Shown here piece after piece: positions 1 to 8,498 of a DNA stretch of 39,297 nt. The stretch lies in NCBI GenBank assembly GCA_003221615.1, contig QHSQ01000112.1, positions 1 to 39,297 of the forward strand, given 5' to 3'. Each line of letters begins with the position of its first letter. Positions within the stretch are counted from its first letter, which is position 1. A program made the position numbers and the translations under genes. Source of the DNA: Candidatus Rokuibacteriota bacterium. GTDB taxonomy: Bacteria > Methylomirabilota > Methylomirabilia > Rokubacteriales > CSP1-6. Below the pieces are notes generated by a model, which saw nothing but the letters and a program-made list of their open reading frames with translations, was not told the DNA's origin and searched no databases.

Positions 1-239
1 TCGGCGAGGTGCTTGGGGGTGTAGGACTCCGGGGAGGCGAACCGGTCGGCGGAATGCGCCGGAGCGATGTCAACCGAAGCCGGCTTAGCAGCGAGGGGCG
101 CACCGCATTCGCCGCAGAACTTCTGGCCTGGTGGGTTGCTGGCCTGACACGATGGGCACACCGCTTCGAGGCGGCCGCCGCACTCGCCGCAGAACTTCTG
201 CCCGGGCGGGTTCTCGTGCCGACAGTTCGTACACTTCAT
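1..239 (-). CDS. Zinc-ribbon class III adenylate/guanylate cyclase, N-terminal fragment (runs off the window)
   Basis: Reading the minus strand from the ATG at 239, the frame stays open to the window edge for 79 codons. Two zinc ribbons are visible: CTNCRHENPPGQKFCGECG at about residues 3-21 and CPSCQASNPPGQKFCGECG at about 28-46. After a short linker comes YTPKHLAE, a sequence I recognise from large zinc-ribbon cyclases in which a class III cyclase domain, an AAA ATPase and TPR repeats follow. Only the ribbon part is inside the window, so the cyclase identity is inferred from this N-terminal signature. An AAGGGA sequence lies upstream of the start. The gene is divergent from the cyclase starting at 757. 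Confidence 0.7.
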   Translation of the reverse strand, partial: MKCTNCRHENPPGQKFCGECGGRLEAVCPSCQASNPPGQKFCGECGAPLAAKPASVDIAPAHSADRFASPESYTPKHLA

Positions 240-756
240 CAGCGAGGTCCCTTGAGACTAGCCTTTCGCCTCATCGAGATTCAAGCACGAAGCGAGCCAG
301 GATGCGCGCTGCGCTCCTCAGCCAACCGGTACGACCAGCGTTGCGGCGACGCTTTGAACGTCGACCGACCGGACCAGATCGCCGGCACCCGCCACCACCA
401 GCCACGCGACGGAGGGAACCTTCGGCGTCTCTCCGAAGGACGCGCTGGGGATGACGAAGGCCCGCCGACATCAGCTACGCCCGGCGGTGGCACCGGGACT
501 CCGCTGCCGCGCAGAGAACACCAGGAGATGTCCGAGTCCCGGAGTGAGAGGCCCCCGTCCGCTCGCCGCAAGGGAGAGCGGAGTACCCCTCGACCTCGTA
601 CCCGATGACCGGGTCCAAAAGGTGATCGTCTCCCGCTCGGGCACAACGCCCCTTCCAGCACAGGAAAAACGCCCGAGTTCCGTTCCGTCATGATCAATCT
701 TTCCATTACTTACGTCTGGCACCATGCTTGCGAATCGGCTCAGGCGGGAGGCTGAA
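240..756. other. 517-bp intergenic region between divergent cyclase genes
   Basis: No intact gene is supported here. Short open frames on both strands have no recognisable domain. The only structured content is a decayed stretch at 331-425 that matches the 3' part of the neighbouring cyclase gene, annotated separately. Promoters for both flanking genes should lie in this region, but I see no convincing -35/-10 pair. Confidence 0.5.
331..425 (+). pseudogene. Degenerate copy of the 3' part of a class III cyclase gene
   Basis: Bases 331-348 (ACGACCAGCGTTGCGGCG) are identical to bases 1282-1299 inside the intact cyclase at 757-1497. The similarity continues with substitutions and small indels to about 425, opposite about 1375; for example CCAGATCG, CGCCACCACC and a GAGGG..CCTTCGGC block are kept in order. 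Indels break the frame and a TGA appears in the frame corresponding to the intact gene. It reads as the remnant of a former tandem or duplicated cyclase on the same strand. Chance similarity is unlikely given an 18-base identical seed followed by collinear blocks, but I could not score the alignment. Confidence 0.55.
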
Positions 757-1497
757 ATGGCGATCGGGACGCCCTCACTGCCGTCGATTCGGCTCACGGT
801 TGATCGTGGCGGAAACTGCAGTCGCTGCGGACGGGACAATCCCCTGGGGATGAAGTTCTGCGGCGAGTGCGGCGCGCCCCTTGGCGCCAAGTGTACGCGC
901 AAACAGGTGACCGTGCTCTTCGCCGACGTATGTGGATTCACGAGCATCTCTGAACGCCTTGACCCGGAGGACGTCCACGAGATGATGGATCGAGCGTTCG
1001 AGATCATCCTCGACGCCGTGCACCGCTACGAGGGCGCGATCAACCAGTTCCTCGGCGATGGGGTGATGGCGCTCTTCGGGGCCTCCACCGCCCACGACGA
1101 CGACCCCTATCGCGCCGTCCGCGCGGCCCTGGCGATCCAGGAGGGTCTGGAGGCGCTTCGGGCCGACGTGCAGCGTGCTCACGGAGTCGATTTTCAGATT
1201 CGGATTGGGGTCCACACAGGCCCAGTTGCTGTCGGTGTCATCGGCAAAGGTCTGCGCAATGATTACACCGCCGTCGGCAAGACGACCAGCGTTGCGGCGC
1301 GGCTTCTGAACTTCGCTCGACCGGGCCAGATCGCGATAAGCGCCACCACCCGCTGTGCTACCGAGGGGGCTTTTGGCTTCAGCGACCTCGGTGGCGTGGT
1401 CGTAGAGGACAATTCCGGAGCGCTCCGTGCGTACGCGGTGACGCGCGAAATCAACGAATCCGAGCAAGACTACCTGCGCGACCTCGTAGAGGCGTAA
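757..1497 (+). CDS. Stand-alone zinc-ribbon class III nucleotide cyclase
   Basis: This 246-aa soluble protein has one zinc ribbon (CSRCGRDNPLGMKFCGECG, about residues 22-40) fused directly to a class III cyclase domain (about 51-235). The two metal-binding Asp positions are kept in VTVLFADVCGFTS and FLGDGVMALFG. The adenine-position Thr is typical of class IIIb, but the usual transition-state Asn is Ser (TTSVAAR, with the Arg kept) and the usual substrate Lys before GDG is Gln. The start at 757 is chosen over an upstream ATG at 724 because GGGAGG at 746-751 sits 5 nt before it. It would make cAMP or cGMP if active. No AAA/TPR output region follows, unlike the large cyclases of this type, so it may be a small regulatory form. 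Confidence 0.8.
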   Translation: MAIGTPSLPSIRLTVDRGGNCSRCGRDNPLGMKFCGECGAPLGAKCTRKQVTVLFADVCGFTSISERLDPEDVHEMMDRAFEIILDAVHRYEGAINQFLGDGVMALFGASTAHDDDPYRAVRAALAIQEGLEALRADVQRAHGVDFQIRIGVHTGPVAVGVIGKGLRNDYTAVGKTTSVAARLLNFARPGQIAISATTRCATEGAFGFSDLGGVVVEDNSGALRAYAVTREINESEQDYLRDLVEA

Positions 1498-1498
1498 A

Positions 1499-1515
1499 GG
1501 CCCCGTTCAGGGGCC
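1499..1515. terminator. Hairpin between convergent genes
   Basis: A perfect 6-bp stem GGCCCC/GGGGCC with a 5-nt loop lies between the convergent cyclase stop (1497) and ntrC stop (1524). There is no long T tract on either side, so it is a plausible but weak bidirectional terminator. Confidence 0.4.
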
Positions 1516-1523
1516 GATAGCCG

Positions 1524-2954
1524 TCAGGCCTGGGCGCTGCCCGGGTCGATCCCGTGCTCGAGCAGCTTCTTGCGCAGCGTGTTCCGGTTGATCCCGAGGA
1601 TCTGAGCCGCCCGCACCTGGTTGCCCGCCGTCTCGCGGAGCACCGCGCGGAGCAGCGGCTTCTCGACGAGGCCAATCATCAGGTCATAGAGATTGGCGCT
1701 GGCGTGCTCGCGGAGACCGCGGACGCACTCGATGAGCTTGCGCTCGATGACCTCCTCGAGCGGCGCGTCCACGGTGACCGAGGCGGCGGCTGAGACCGGG
1801 CCGATCGGCAGGTGCTCCGGCAGGATGATCCCGCTGCTGGCCATCACCATCGCGCGCTGGATCACGTTCTCCAGCTCGCGCACGTTGCCGGGCCAGTCGT
1901 AGCCGACCAGGCGGTCGAGGGCATCGGGGGCAAGGCCACGCTCGCCGAGCTCGCCGGCGTGCTTCGCGAGCAGGTGCTCGATCAGTAGCGGCACGTCGCG
2001 CCGGCGCTCCCGCAGGGGCGGCAGGTTGATGCTCACGACGTTGAGCCTGTAATAGAGGTCCTCCCGGAATCGCCCGTCCTTCATCAGCACCTCGAGATCG
2101 CGGTTGGTGGCGGCGAGTACGCGCACGTCGATGCGAATGGGGTCCTGGCCGCCAACGCGCTCGATGGTCCGCTCCTGCAGCGCGCGCAGCAGCTTGGTCT
2201 GCAGCTCGACCGGCATATCGCCGATCTCGTCGAGGTAGAGCGTGCCGCCGTGCGCGAGCTCGAGCTTGCCGAGCCGCCGCTCCTTCGCGTCGGTGAACGC
2301 GCCCCGCTCGTGGCCGAACATCTCCGACTCGAGCAGGGTGGCGGGAATCGCCGCGCACGAGACCGCGACGAAGGGCCGGCCGGCCCGGCGGCTGTAGTGG
2401 TGGATCGCCCTGGCGACGAGCTCCTTGCCGGTGCCGGACTCGCCGCGCAGCAGCACGGTGACGTCGCTGGCCGCCACGCGGCCGATGGTCTTGTAGACCT
2501 CCTGCATGCGCGGATGCCGGCCGATGATGGCGCCGAACTCCCACACCTCCTGCAGGCCGCTCTTGAGGCGCATCACCTCCTGAGTCAGTCGGCGCGCCGT
2601 CAGCGCCCGCTCGGTGAGCAGGAGCACCTCGTCGAGGTCGAAGGGTTTCCCGAGGTAGTCGTAGGCGCCGCGCTGCATCGCCTGGATCGCGGTATCCATG
2701 GTGCCGTGGGCGGTCATCACAACGACGCACGCGTCGCCGCGGATCTCACGCAGGCGGCCGAGCGCGGTGAGCCCATCGACGCCGGGCATCCGCACGTCGA
2801 GGAACACCACGTCGAAGGGCTCGGCCTCGAAGGCCTCGAGGGCGCTGGTGCCATCCTTGACGGCGACGACCTCGTAGCCGGCCTGGCGCAGCCCTTTTTC
2901 CAGTACCCAGCGGAGACTGTCTTCGTCGTCGGCGACCAGTATGCGCGCCGTCAT
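1524..2954 (-). CDS. ntrC: Sigma-54-dependent NtrC-family response regulator
   Basis: This 476-aa protein has the full NtrC layout. The receiver domain spans residues 1-120 (acidic pocket DDED at 9-12, phosphoacceptor D53, T81, K103). The AAA+ sigma-54 activation domain spans about 140-380 (Walker A GESGTGKE at 171-178, Walker B LYLDEIGD near 239-246). A Fis-type helix-turn-helix lies at the C-terminus ([20 protein letters not shown]). The sigma-54 contact loop reads GAFTDA instead of the commoner GAFTGA. The C-terminal [14 protein letters not shown] segment resembles nitrogen-regulatory NtrC/GlnG. It should activate sigma-54 promoters when phosphorylated by the kinase encoded 10 nt upstream. 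Family assignment is firm; a role in nitrogen control is inferred. Confidence 0.9.
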   Translation of the reverse strand: MTARILVADDEDSLRWVLEKGLRQAGYEVVAVKDGTSALEAFEAEPFDVVFLDVRMPGVDGLTALGRLREIRGDACVVVMTAHGTMDTAIQAMQRGAYDYLGKPFDLDEVLLLTERALTARRLTQEVMRLKSGLQEVWEFGAIIGRHPRMQEVYKTIGRVAASDVTVLLRGESGTGKELVARAIHHYSRRAGRPFVAVSCAAIPATLLESEMFGHERGAFTDAKERRLGKLELAHGGTLYLDEIGDMPVELQTKLLRALQERTIERVGGQDPIRIDVRVLAATNRDLEVLMKDGRFREDLYYRLNVVSINLPPLRERRRDVPLLIEHLLAKHAGELGERGLAPDALDRLVGYDWPGNVRELENVIQRAMVMASSGIILPEHLPIGPVSAAASVTVDAPLEEVIERKLIECVRGLREHASANLYDLMIGLVEKPLLRAVLRETAGNQVRAAQILGINRNTLRKKLLEHGIDPGSAQA

Positions 2955-2964
2955 CGGCTCGGCC

Positions 2965-4038
2965 CTACTTGGCGAGGGGCAGGAAGCACGTCACGCTCGT
3001 TCCGCGCCCTTCGGCGCTCTCCACCTGGATGGCGCCGCGGTGCTCCTCGAGGATGCGATGGCAGATCGAGAGGCCGAGCCCGAGGCCCTTGTCCTTGGTC
3101 GTGAAGAACGGGTCGAAGATCCGCGCGCGGACGCCGGCGGGAATCCCCGTGCCCTCATCGGTCACCTGCGCCTCGACCATGCTGCGCTGGCCCGCGCCGA
3201 GGTCCATCTTGCCGAAGAGCGGGTTCAGGCTCACCCGCGTCGACAAGGTGAGTCGCCCGCCGCGTCCCATCGCGTCCAGCGCGTTGCGCACGAGGTTGTG
3301 GAAGACCTGGAGCAGCCGGTCCTCGTCGCCGAGGATCGGCGGAAGGCTCGGATCGTACCGCCGGATCATCGTGACGCCGCGCTCGCGCGCGCCCTCCTCG
3401 TTCAGGAGCGTGACGCGCTCGAGCAGCTGATGCAGGTTCAGCGGCACCGCGCGCAGCTGGATCGGGCGCGCCAGGTCGAGCAGCATCTCGATGATGCGAT
3501 TCACGCGATCGACCTCGGTCAGGAGCACGTCGGTGTACTCGCGCAAACGCGAATCCGGCCCGATCTCGCGCCCCAGCAGCTGCACGGCGCCGCGGATCGC
3601 GCCGAGCGGATTGCGCACCTCGTGGGCGAGCCCCACCGCCATCCGTCCGGCCGCCGCCAGTGTCTCGCCCCGGCGCACTTCCGCTTCGAGCTGATGGATC
3701 CGCGAGAGATCGCGCAGCACGACGACGGCAGCCTCGACCTGTCCGTCACGACCGCAGAGCGGTGCGGTGATGATCGAGACGGGCACCCGGCGGCCGTCGG
3801 CGCGCTCGATGACGCTCTCGGCCTCGGAGCGGCTCTCACCGGTGGCGAGCGTCTCGCCGAGCCGCCGCACGACCGACGCGTCCGGTGAAAAGACTTCCTT
3901 GATGTATCGGCCTTCGGCGCGCCGCGCCGAGCGCTCGGTGAGCACCTCGGCCGCCGAGTTCCAGAAGATGATGCGCAGGTCGGAGTCGACCGCGATCACC
4001 GCGTCGGGGAGGCCGGCCAGAACCGCCTCGAAGTTCAT
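2965..4038 (-). CDS. ntrB: NtrB-like PAS sensor histidine kinase
   Basis: This 357-aa soluble kinase has no membrane segments. A PAS domain occupies about residues 1-110. A HisKA domain carries the phospho-accepting H139 in GLAHEVRNPLGAIRGA. A HATPase domain has an N box (NLVRNALDAM, about 248-257), a G1 box (VTDEGTGIP), an F box (FDPFFTTK) and a G2 box (GLGLGLSI). Cytosolic PAS-HisKA-HATPase of this length matches NtrB/GlnL. The ATG at 4036-4038 overlaps the tsaD stop in an ATGA, so translation is probably coupled to tsaD, and the kinase stop is 10 nt before ntrC. It is the likely cognate kinase/phosphatase of that regulator. PII-dependent control is expected by family but not visible here. 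Confidence 0.87.
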   Translation of the reverse strand: MNFEAVLAGLPDAVIAVDSDLRIIFWNSAAEVLTERSARRAEGRYIKEVFSPDASVVRRLGETLATGESRSEAESVIERADGRRVPVSIITAPLCGRDGQVEAAVVVLRDLSRIHQLEAEVRRGETLAAAGRMAVGLAHEVRNPLGAIRGAVQLLGREIGPDSRLREYTDVLLTEVDRVNRIIEMLLDLARPIQLRAVPLNLHQLLERVTLLNEEGARERGVTMIRRYDPSLPPILGDEDRLLQVFHNLVRNALDAMGRGGRLTLSTRVSLNPLFGKMDLGAGQRSMVEAQVTDEGTGIPAGVRARIFDPFFTTKDKGLGLGLSICHRILEEHRGAIQVESAEGRGTSVTCFLPLAK

Positions 4039-5039
4039 ACGGCGAGCGCAAGGTCCGGAATCGCGTTCATGGTCAGCGGCGCGCGCTCCCCGGCCGCGAG
4101 GCGGACCGTCCCCGCCGCGGTGATCATCGCCGCGTTGTCCGTGCAGAGGTGGCGAGGTGGGATGTGCAGACGCAGGCCGTGCTCGATGGCCGCTGCCTCG
4201 AGGGCCTCGCGCAGGCGACCGTTCGCCGCCACGCCGCCGGTCAGCACGACGCGCTTGATGCCTTGGTGGAGCGCGGCCTTGACGGTCTTCCGCACCAGCA
4301 TCTTCACTACCGTCGCCTGGAACGAAGCCGCGACGTCGGCGACCTCGGCGGCCGCGAGCGGTGCGCGCTGCTTCACGTAGAGCGACACCGACGTCTTGAC
4401 GCCGCTGAAGGAGAAGTCGGCGCCGCCATCGCTCATCTGCGCGAGCGGGAATGTGATCGCCTTGGGATCGCCGGCGACGGCGGTGCGCTCGATCACGGGC
4501 CCGCCGGGAAAGCCGAGACCGAGGAGCTTGGCGACCTTGTCGAAGGCCTCCCCCGCGGCGTCATCGCGCGTCTGGCCCACCAGCGCGTACGTGAGCGGCG
4601 CCCGCGCGTGATAGAGCGCGGTGTGGCCGCCCGAGACCACGAGCGCCAGGAACGGATGCTCCGGCGGATCGTCGGTCAGGAACGAGGCGTAGATGTGTCC
4701 CTCCAGGTGATTCACGGCCACCAGCGGCAGCCGGTGGACGTACGCAAGGGGCTTCGCGACGGAGCACCCCACCAGCAGGGAGCCGACGAGCCCCGGGCCC
4801 TGCGTGACGGCGATTCCGTCGAGATCGGGCAGGCTCACGTGGGCGTCCGCGAGCGCCTTCTCCACGACCGGCACGATGACCTCGAGGTGACGGCGCGAGG
4901 CGAGCTCGGGGACGACGCCGCCGTACGGGGCGTGGATGGCATCCTGCGAGGCGACGACGCTCGAGAGGAGACGACGGCCGTCGGCGAGCACCGCCGCCGC
5001 CGTCTCGTCACACGAGCTTTCGATCCCGAGTACGACCAT
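4035..5039 (-). CDS. tsaD: tRNA threonylcarbamoyladenosine (t6A37) transferase TsaD
   Basis: This is a 334-aa ASKHA-fold enzyme that transfers the threonylcarbamoyl group to A37 of ANN-decoding tRNAs, with TsaB and TsaE as partners. Visible hallmarks are the N-terminal GIESSCDETAAAV, the metal-binding His pair in NHLEGH (H111, H115), VSGGHT, the FSFSGVKT segment and TGGVAANGRLRE. I place the start at the ATG at 5039 (MVVLGIESSCDE), the usual family N-terminus, preceded by GAGAGGG, rather than 42 bases further out. Its stop overlaps ntrB by 4 nt (ATGA). Partners TsaB, TsaC and TsaE are not in the window. Confidence 0.95.
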   Translation of the reverse strand: MVVLGIESSCDETAAAVLADGRRLLSSVVASQDAIHAPYGGVVPELASRRHLEVIVPVVEKALADAHVSLPDLDGIAVTQGPGLVGSLLVGCSVAKPLAYVHRLPLVAVNHLEGHIYASFLTDDPPEHPFLALVVSGGHTALYHARAPLTYALVGQTRDDAAGEAFDKVAKLLGLGFPGGPVIERTAVAGDPKAITFPLAQMSDGGADFSFSGVKTSVSLYVKQRAPLAAAEVADVAASFQATVVKMLVRKTVKAALHQGIKRVVLTGGVAANGRLREALEAAAIEHGLRLHIPPRHLCTDNAAMITAAGTVRLAAGERAPLTMNAIPDLALAV

Positions 5040-5080
5040 TCGTCGTCCCTCTCTGAGTCTCGCCGTCTCCACAGATAGCA

Positions 5081-5125
5081 AGGGCGATGCGGCCGAGTCC
5101 CTGGCACCCGGCCTGGCATCGCCCT
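5081..5125. other. Large intergenic hairpin between ctpA and tsaD
   Basis: A perfect 10-bp inverted repeat AGGGCGATGC (5081-5090) / GCATCGCCCT (5116-5125) continues inwards as GGCCG (5091-5095) / CGGCC (5109-5113) with a 2-nt bulge and a 13-nt loop. It fills much of the 103-nt gap between the ctpA stop and the tsaD start. There is no T tract, so it may be an attenuator, a processing or stability element, or a weak terminator. Confidence 0.45.
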
Positions 5126-5142
5126 CGATGCGTGCGTCGCAG

Positions 5143-6390
5143 CTACTGCGGCCGGACCTGGGCTTGAGGATTCGTCCCGGGACGTTGCTGCTCGATGATC
5201 CGCATCGTCTTGATCACGTCGAGCGCACGCTGGACCTGGATGTCCTTCTTGAGCTCCTCCATCGGGTCGAGCGCGGGCTGCTGCCGATCTCGCGCCGCCG
5301 TCGTCTCCTTCGGGATCTCGACGACGATGTCCGGCGTGATGCCCTTGCCGTGGATCGATCGGCCCTTCGGCGTGAAGTACTTGGCGGTCGTGAGCCGGAG
5401 CCCCGAGCCGTCGGACAGCGGAATGATCGTCTGCACCGAGCCCTTCCCGAAAGTCTGGTTGCCCACGACGATCGCGCGGCCCCAGTCCTGGAGCGCGCCG
5501 GCGACGATCTCGGAGGCCGAGGCGCTCCCCTGGTTCACCAGGACCACCATCGGCAAGTTCGGGTACGACTTCTTCGCGTGGGCCGAGAAGCGCATGTTCT
5601 GGTTCCGCACGCGGCCCTCGGTGTACACGACCAGCTTGCCGTCGTCGATGAACTCCTCGGTGACTTCGACGGCCGCGGTCAGGAGCCCGCCCGGATTACC
5701 GCGCAGGTCGAGGACGAGCGCCTTCATCCCCGTCTTTGCCGCCTTCTCGAGCGCCGCGGCCATGTCGCCGGGCGACTGCTCCTGGAACTGCCGGAGCTTC
5801 ACGTACGCGATACCGCCGCCCAGGTCGGCCGAGCGCACGGACTGCACGCGGATCTGCTCGCGGGTGATGTCGAAATCCTTCGGCTCGGTCCAGCCCTCGC
5901 GCACGACGGTGATCGTCACCTTCGTCCCGGGCTTGCCGCGCATGCGCTTGACGGCGTCGGGAAGCTGCATGTCTTTCGTGACGAGGCCGTCGATCTTCAC
6001 GATGCGATCGCCGGTCAAGAGGCCGGCCCGGTGCGCCGGCGTGCCCTCGATCGGCGACACCACCGTGAGGACGTCGTCACGCAGGGTGATCTCGATGCCG
6101 AGACCACCGAAGCTCCCGCTGGTCTCGACCTGCATCTCCTTGTAACTGTCCGGGTCGAGGAACGAGCTATGCGGATCGAGGCCGCGCAGGGTTCCCTTGA
6201 TCGCGTTGTAGATGAGGTCCTTCGGAGGGACCTCGTCGACGTACTGGTTCTGCACGATGGAGAGGACCTCGGTGAAGAGCTTCAGTTGCTCGTACGTGGC
6301 GCTGCTGTCCGCGCTCTTGCTGGCCACGGATCCGCCGAGCGATAGCGTGAGCACCACCAGAAGCGAGCTGATCACGAACGCCTTCTTCAT
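5143..6390 (-). CDS. ctpA: S41 C-terminal processing protease (CtpA/Prc family)
   Basis: This is a 415-aa exported serine protease. A signal or anchor helix lies at about residues 5-23, followed by an N-terminal S41 helical region, a PDZ domain (about 93-165, with GGLGIEI and the ligand-loop region), and the S41 catalytic core. The Ser/Lys dyad is S291 in GSASASEIVAGALQD and K316 in TFGKGSVQ, 25 residues apart as in Prc and CtpA. Length matches the CtpA group. It cuts C-terminal tails of periplasmic proteins, often cell-wall hydrolases. It lies 29 nt downstream of envC, with GAGAGGG before the ATG. The context with ftsEX-envC suggests a role in peptidoglycan remodelling at division. Confidence 0.93.
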   Translation of the reverse strand: MKKAFVISSLLVVLTLSLGGSVASKSADSSATYEQLKLFTEVLSIVQNQYVDEVPPKDLIYNAIKGTLRGLDPHSSFLDPDSYKEMQVETSGSFGGLGIEITLRDDVLTVVSPIEGTPAHRAGLLTGDRIVKIDGLVTKDMQLPDAVKRMRGKPGTKVTITVVREGWTEPKDFDITREQIRVQSVRSADLGGGIAYVKLRQFQEQSPGDMAAALEKAAKTGMKALVLDLRGNPGGLLTAAVEVTEEFIDDGKLVVYTEGRVRNQNMRFSAHAKKSYPNLPMVVLVNQGSASASEIVAGALQDWGRAIVVGNQTFGKGSVQTIIPLSDGSGLRLTTAKYFTPKGRSIHGKGITPDIVVEIPKETTAARDRQQPALDPMEELKKDIQVQRALDVIKTMRIIEQQRPGTNPQAQVRPQ

Positions 6391-6419
6391 GGACGCCCTC
6401 TCATCTCATCTTGCTTAGA

Positions 6420-7613
6420 CTAGCCACCCTGGCGGAGCCACTGTTCGGGGTCTTGAGGCCTGCCCTGGTAGCGCACCTCGAAGTAGAGGCGGGGGCCGGC
6501 GAGAGATCCCGTATCACCCACCGTGCCGATCCGCTGTCCCTGACGCACGTCGTCGCCTTCCTTCGCCTCGATGTCGGCGATGTGGGCGTACAGCGTGTAG
6601 TACTCGTTGCCGTGATCCACAATTATCAGGTTACCGTATCCCTTGAACCACCCGGTATAGATGACGTGGCCGCCGTGGACCGCCAGAACCTCCCGGCCGA
6701 CCGCCGCCTCGATGTCGACTCCATTCCGGAAAGTTCGGGTGCCAAACCGCGGGTGCACCTGCGCACCGAACCCCGTGACGATCTTTCCCTCGGTCGGCCA
6801 CGGCAGACGCCCCTTGAGCGCGCCGAACCCGATCGCAGGAGCTTCGATCCCGCCCTTGGGTGGCGGAATACGGGCCAGCTTGCGCTGCTTGGCCTGGAGC
6901 TCGCGGATGAACGCTTCGAGACGGCGGGAGGCTTCCGTCAGTTCGCCCACCATGCGTTCGTGGTACGCCCGCTCGTCGCGCACTTTCGCGAGGATCACGC
7001 GCCGCTTCGCAACCTCGCGGTCGACCTCCGCCTGCTCCCGCTTGGCGTCTTCGTGGAGGCCCGCCAGCTCCAGCTGTTGCGCCTCTTCTTTACCTTTGCG
7101 GTCCGCCAACCTGTCCGAGGTAACACGATACTCTTGAATCAAGCGGGCGTCTAGGGCCGCCAGGCTCGCGAGATGCCGGACGGCGACGGCGCGGGTGACC
7201 GGATCTTCGCCGCTCAGGATCACCGGCAGTGCGCCGCCCTGGGCGTGGACCCGATACATCACGCGGAGCCGTCCGGCGAGCGCGTTCATCTGTCCGGCCC
7301 GCTGCCGCTCGAGCCTCGAGATCTCTCCGCGGAACATCTGGACGTCGTTCTGGGCCTTCTTGATGCGCGCCTCGAGCCGCGCGACGTCGCGCTGCTTGGC
7401 GGCGAGCCGACGCTCGATCTCCTCGAGCTCGGCCAGGAGCGAGGTCTCGCGCGCCCGCGCCGCGGCGGCACGCTCCCGCTCCTCTTTGAGCTGCTTCTGG
7501 GTCTGCTGGAGCTTTCGCTGCTCGGCCTGAAGCGGGTCGTCGCGGCGCGTCTGGGCGGCCGCCGGGACGACCGCGAGCAGCGCAAGGACCGCCGCGAGCG
7601 CTGCGCGGCTCAT
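6420..7613 (-). CDS. envC: EnvC-like murein hydrolase activator (coiled coil plus degenerate LytM/M23 domain)
   Basis: This 397-aa secreted protein starts with a signal peptide ending near AAAQ. A long charged coiled coil follows (about residues 30-240, rich in E, R, K, Q and A), then a C-terminal LytM domain (about 285-395). The M23 zinc ligands are not intact: the HxxxD site reads NGVDI, with Asn for His, and the HxH site reads LYFEV, with Tyr. A non-catalytic LytM domain is what EnvC uses to activate amidases. The start at 7613 overlaps the ftsX stop in an ATGA; an in-frame upstream codon at 7640 would lie inside ftsX. It probably couples FtsEX ATP hydrolysis to amidase activation at the septum. 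Confidence 0.88.
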   Translation of the reverse strand: MSRAALAAVLALLAVVPAAAQTRRDDPLQAEQRKLQQTQKQLKEERERAAAARARETSLLAELEEIERRLAAKQRDVARLEARIKKAQNDVQMFRGEISRLERQRAGQMNALAGRLRVMYRVHAQGGALPVILSGEDPVTRAVAVRHLASLAALDARLIQEYRVTSDRLADRKGKEEAQQLELAGLHEDAKREQAEVDREVAKRRVILAKVRDERAYHERMVGELTEASRRLEAFIRELQAKQRKLARIPPPKGGIEAPAIGFGALKGRLPWPTEGKIVTGFGAQVHPRFGTRTFRNGVDIEAAVGREVLAVHGGHVIYTGWFKGYGNLIIVDHGNEYYTLYAHIADIEAKEGDDVRQGQRIGTVGDTGSLAGPRLYFEVRYQGRPQDPEQWLRQGG

Positions 7614-8494
7614 GACTCGCGCCCCGCGCGCGCCAACCATCCGCCGAGCCCGCCGAGCAGCGTTCCGGCCGCGAGCAGGGCCACGACGCCGATCGGCGTG
7701 AAGAACACGATCTGCGAGAGCCCGAGCGTGAGGTTGACGAGTGGCTCGAGGCGCGGCGCCACGAGTGAATACGTGAGGACGAGCGTGCCCAGCGCCAGGA
7801 CGGCGCCGACGAGACCCTGCATCATGCCCTGGAGGAGGAGCGGCAGGCGAATCGTCACCTCGGAGGCACCGACGAGCCGCATGATCTCGGTCTCATGGCG
7901 TCGCGCGTGGAGCACCAGGGTCGTGGCAGTCGTGACGGTCAGAATGGCGGCGACGCCCAGAACGGCGCCGACCCCGAGGCCGATCGTGGTGAGCAGCCGC
8001 TGCCAGTGCGAGAGCTGCTCCACCCAGTCGACGCTCCCGGCGACCTCGTCGGCTTCGGGCAGGGCCGCCAGGCGCGCGACCAGCTCGCGCGCCCCCTCCG
8101 GGGTCGCGGCGGCGGCGGCCGGCGTCACCTCGAGCGACGCCGGCAGCGGGTTCGCCGGAAGCTGGTCGACCACGCTCGCATCCTTGCCGAGAACTTGCTT
8201 GAGCCCACGCAGCGCCTCGGCCTTGCCGACGAACGCCACCGCGGCGACGCCGGTGGTGGCGCGGACTCGCTCGAGCAGCGAGGAGACATCGCCGGTCGAC
8301 GGCTCGCGCTTGAGGTAGACGACGATGCGCACGCGATCGCGCCATCGCGCGACGGCACGGTCGAGGTTGGACGACACGAGCCAGAAGCCGCCGAGCGCGG
8401 CCAGCGAGAGCGTGATCAGCACGATGGCGCTGACGGCGACACGTCCGGCCCGGCGGAGGTCGCGCAACGCCTCGCCAATCAGGAATCCGGCCAC
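7610..8494 (-). CDS. ftsX: Cell-division ABC transporter permease FtsX
   Basis: This 294-aa membrane protein has one N-terminal transmembrane helix (about residues 20-42), a periplasmic domain (about 50-165, including YLKREPSTGDV), and three C-terminal helices (around 170-195, 215-245 and 260-290) that form the FtsX/MacB-type core. HETEIMRLVGAS after TM2 is a conserved FtsX signature. Translation begins at a GTG 4 nt after the ftsE stop. It pairs with FtsE and would transmit ATPase-driven movement to the EnvC-like protein encoded immediately downstream with a 4-nt overlap. Confidence 0.92.
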   Translation of the reverse strand: MAGFLIGEALRDLRRAGRVAVSAIVLITLSLAALGGFWLVSSNLDRAVARWRDRVRIVVYLKREPSTGDVSSLLERVRATTGVAAVAFVGKAEALRGLKQVLGKDASVVDQLPANPLPASLEVTPAAAAATPEGARELVARLAALPEADEVAGSVDWVEQLSHWQRLLTTIGLGVGAVLGVAAILTVTTATTLVLHARRHETEIMRLVGASEVTIRLPLLLQGMMQGLVGAVLALGTLVLTYSLVAPRLEPLVNLTLGLSQIVFFTPIGVVALLAAGTLLGGLGGWLARAGRES

Positions 8495-8498
8495 GACC

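Noticed and set aside
2937..2964. A possible separate promoter between ntrB and ntrC
   Set aside because: The gap is only 10 nt and no -10/-35 pair stands out; co-transcription is the simpler reading.
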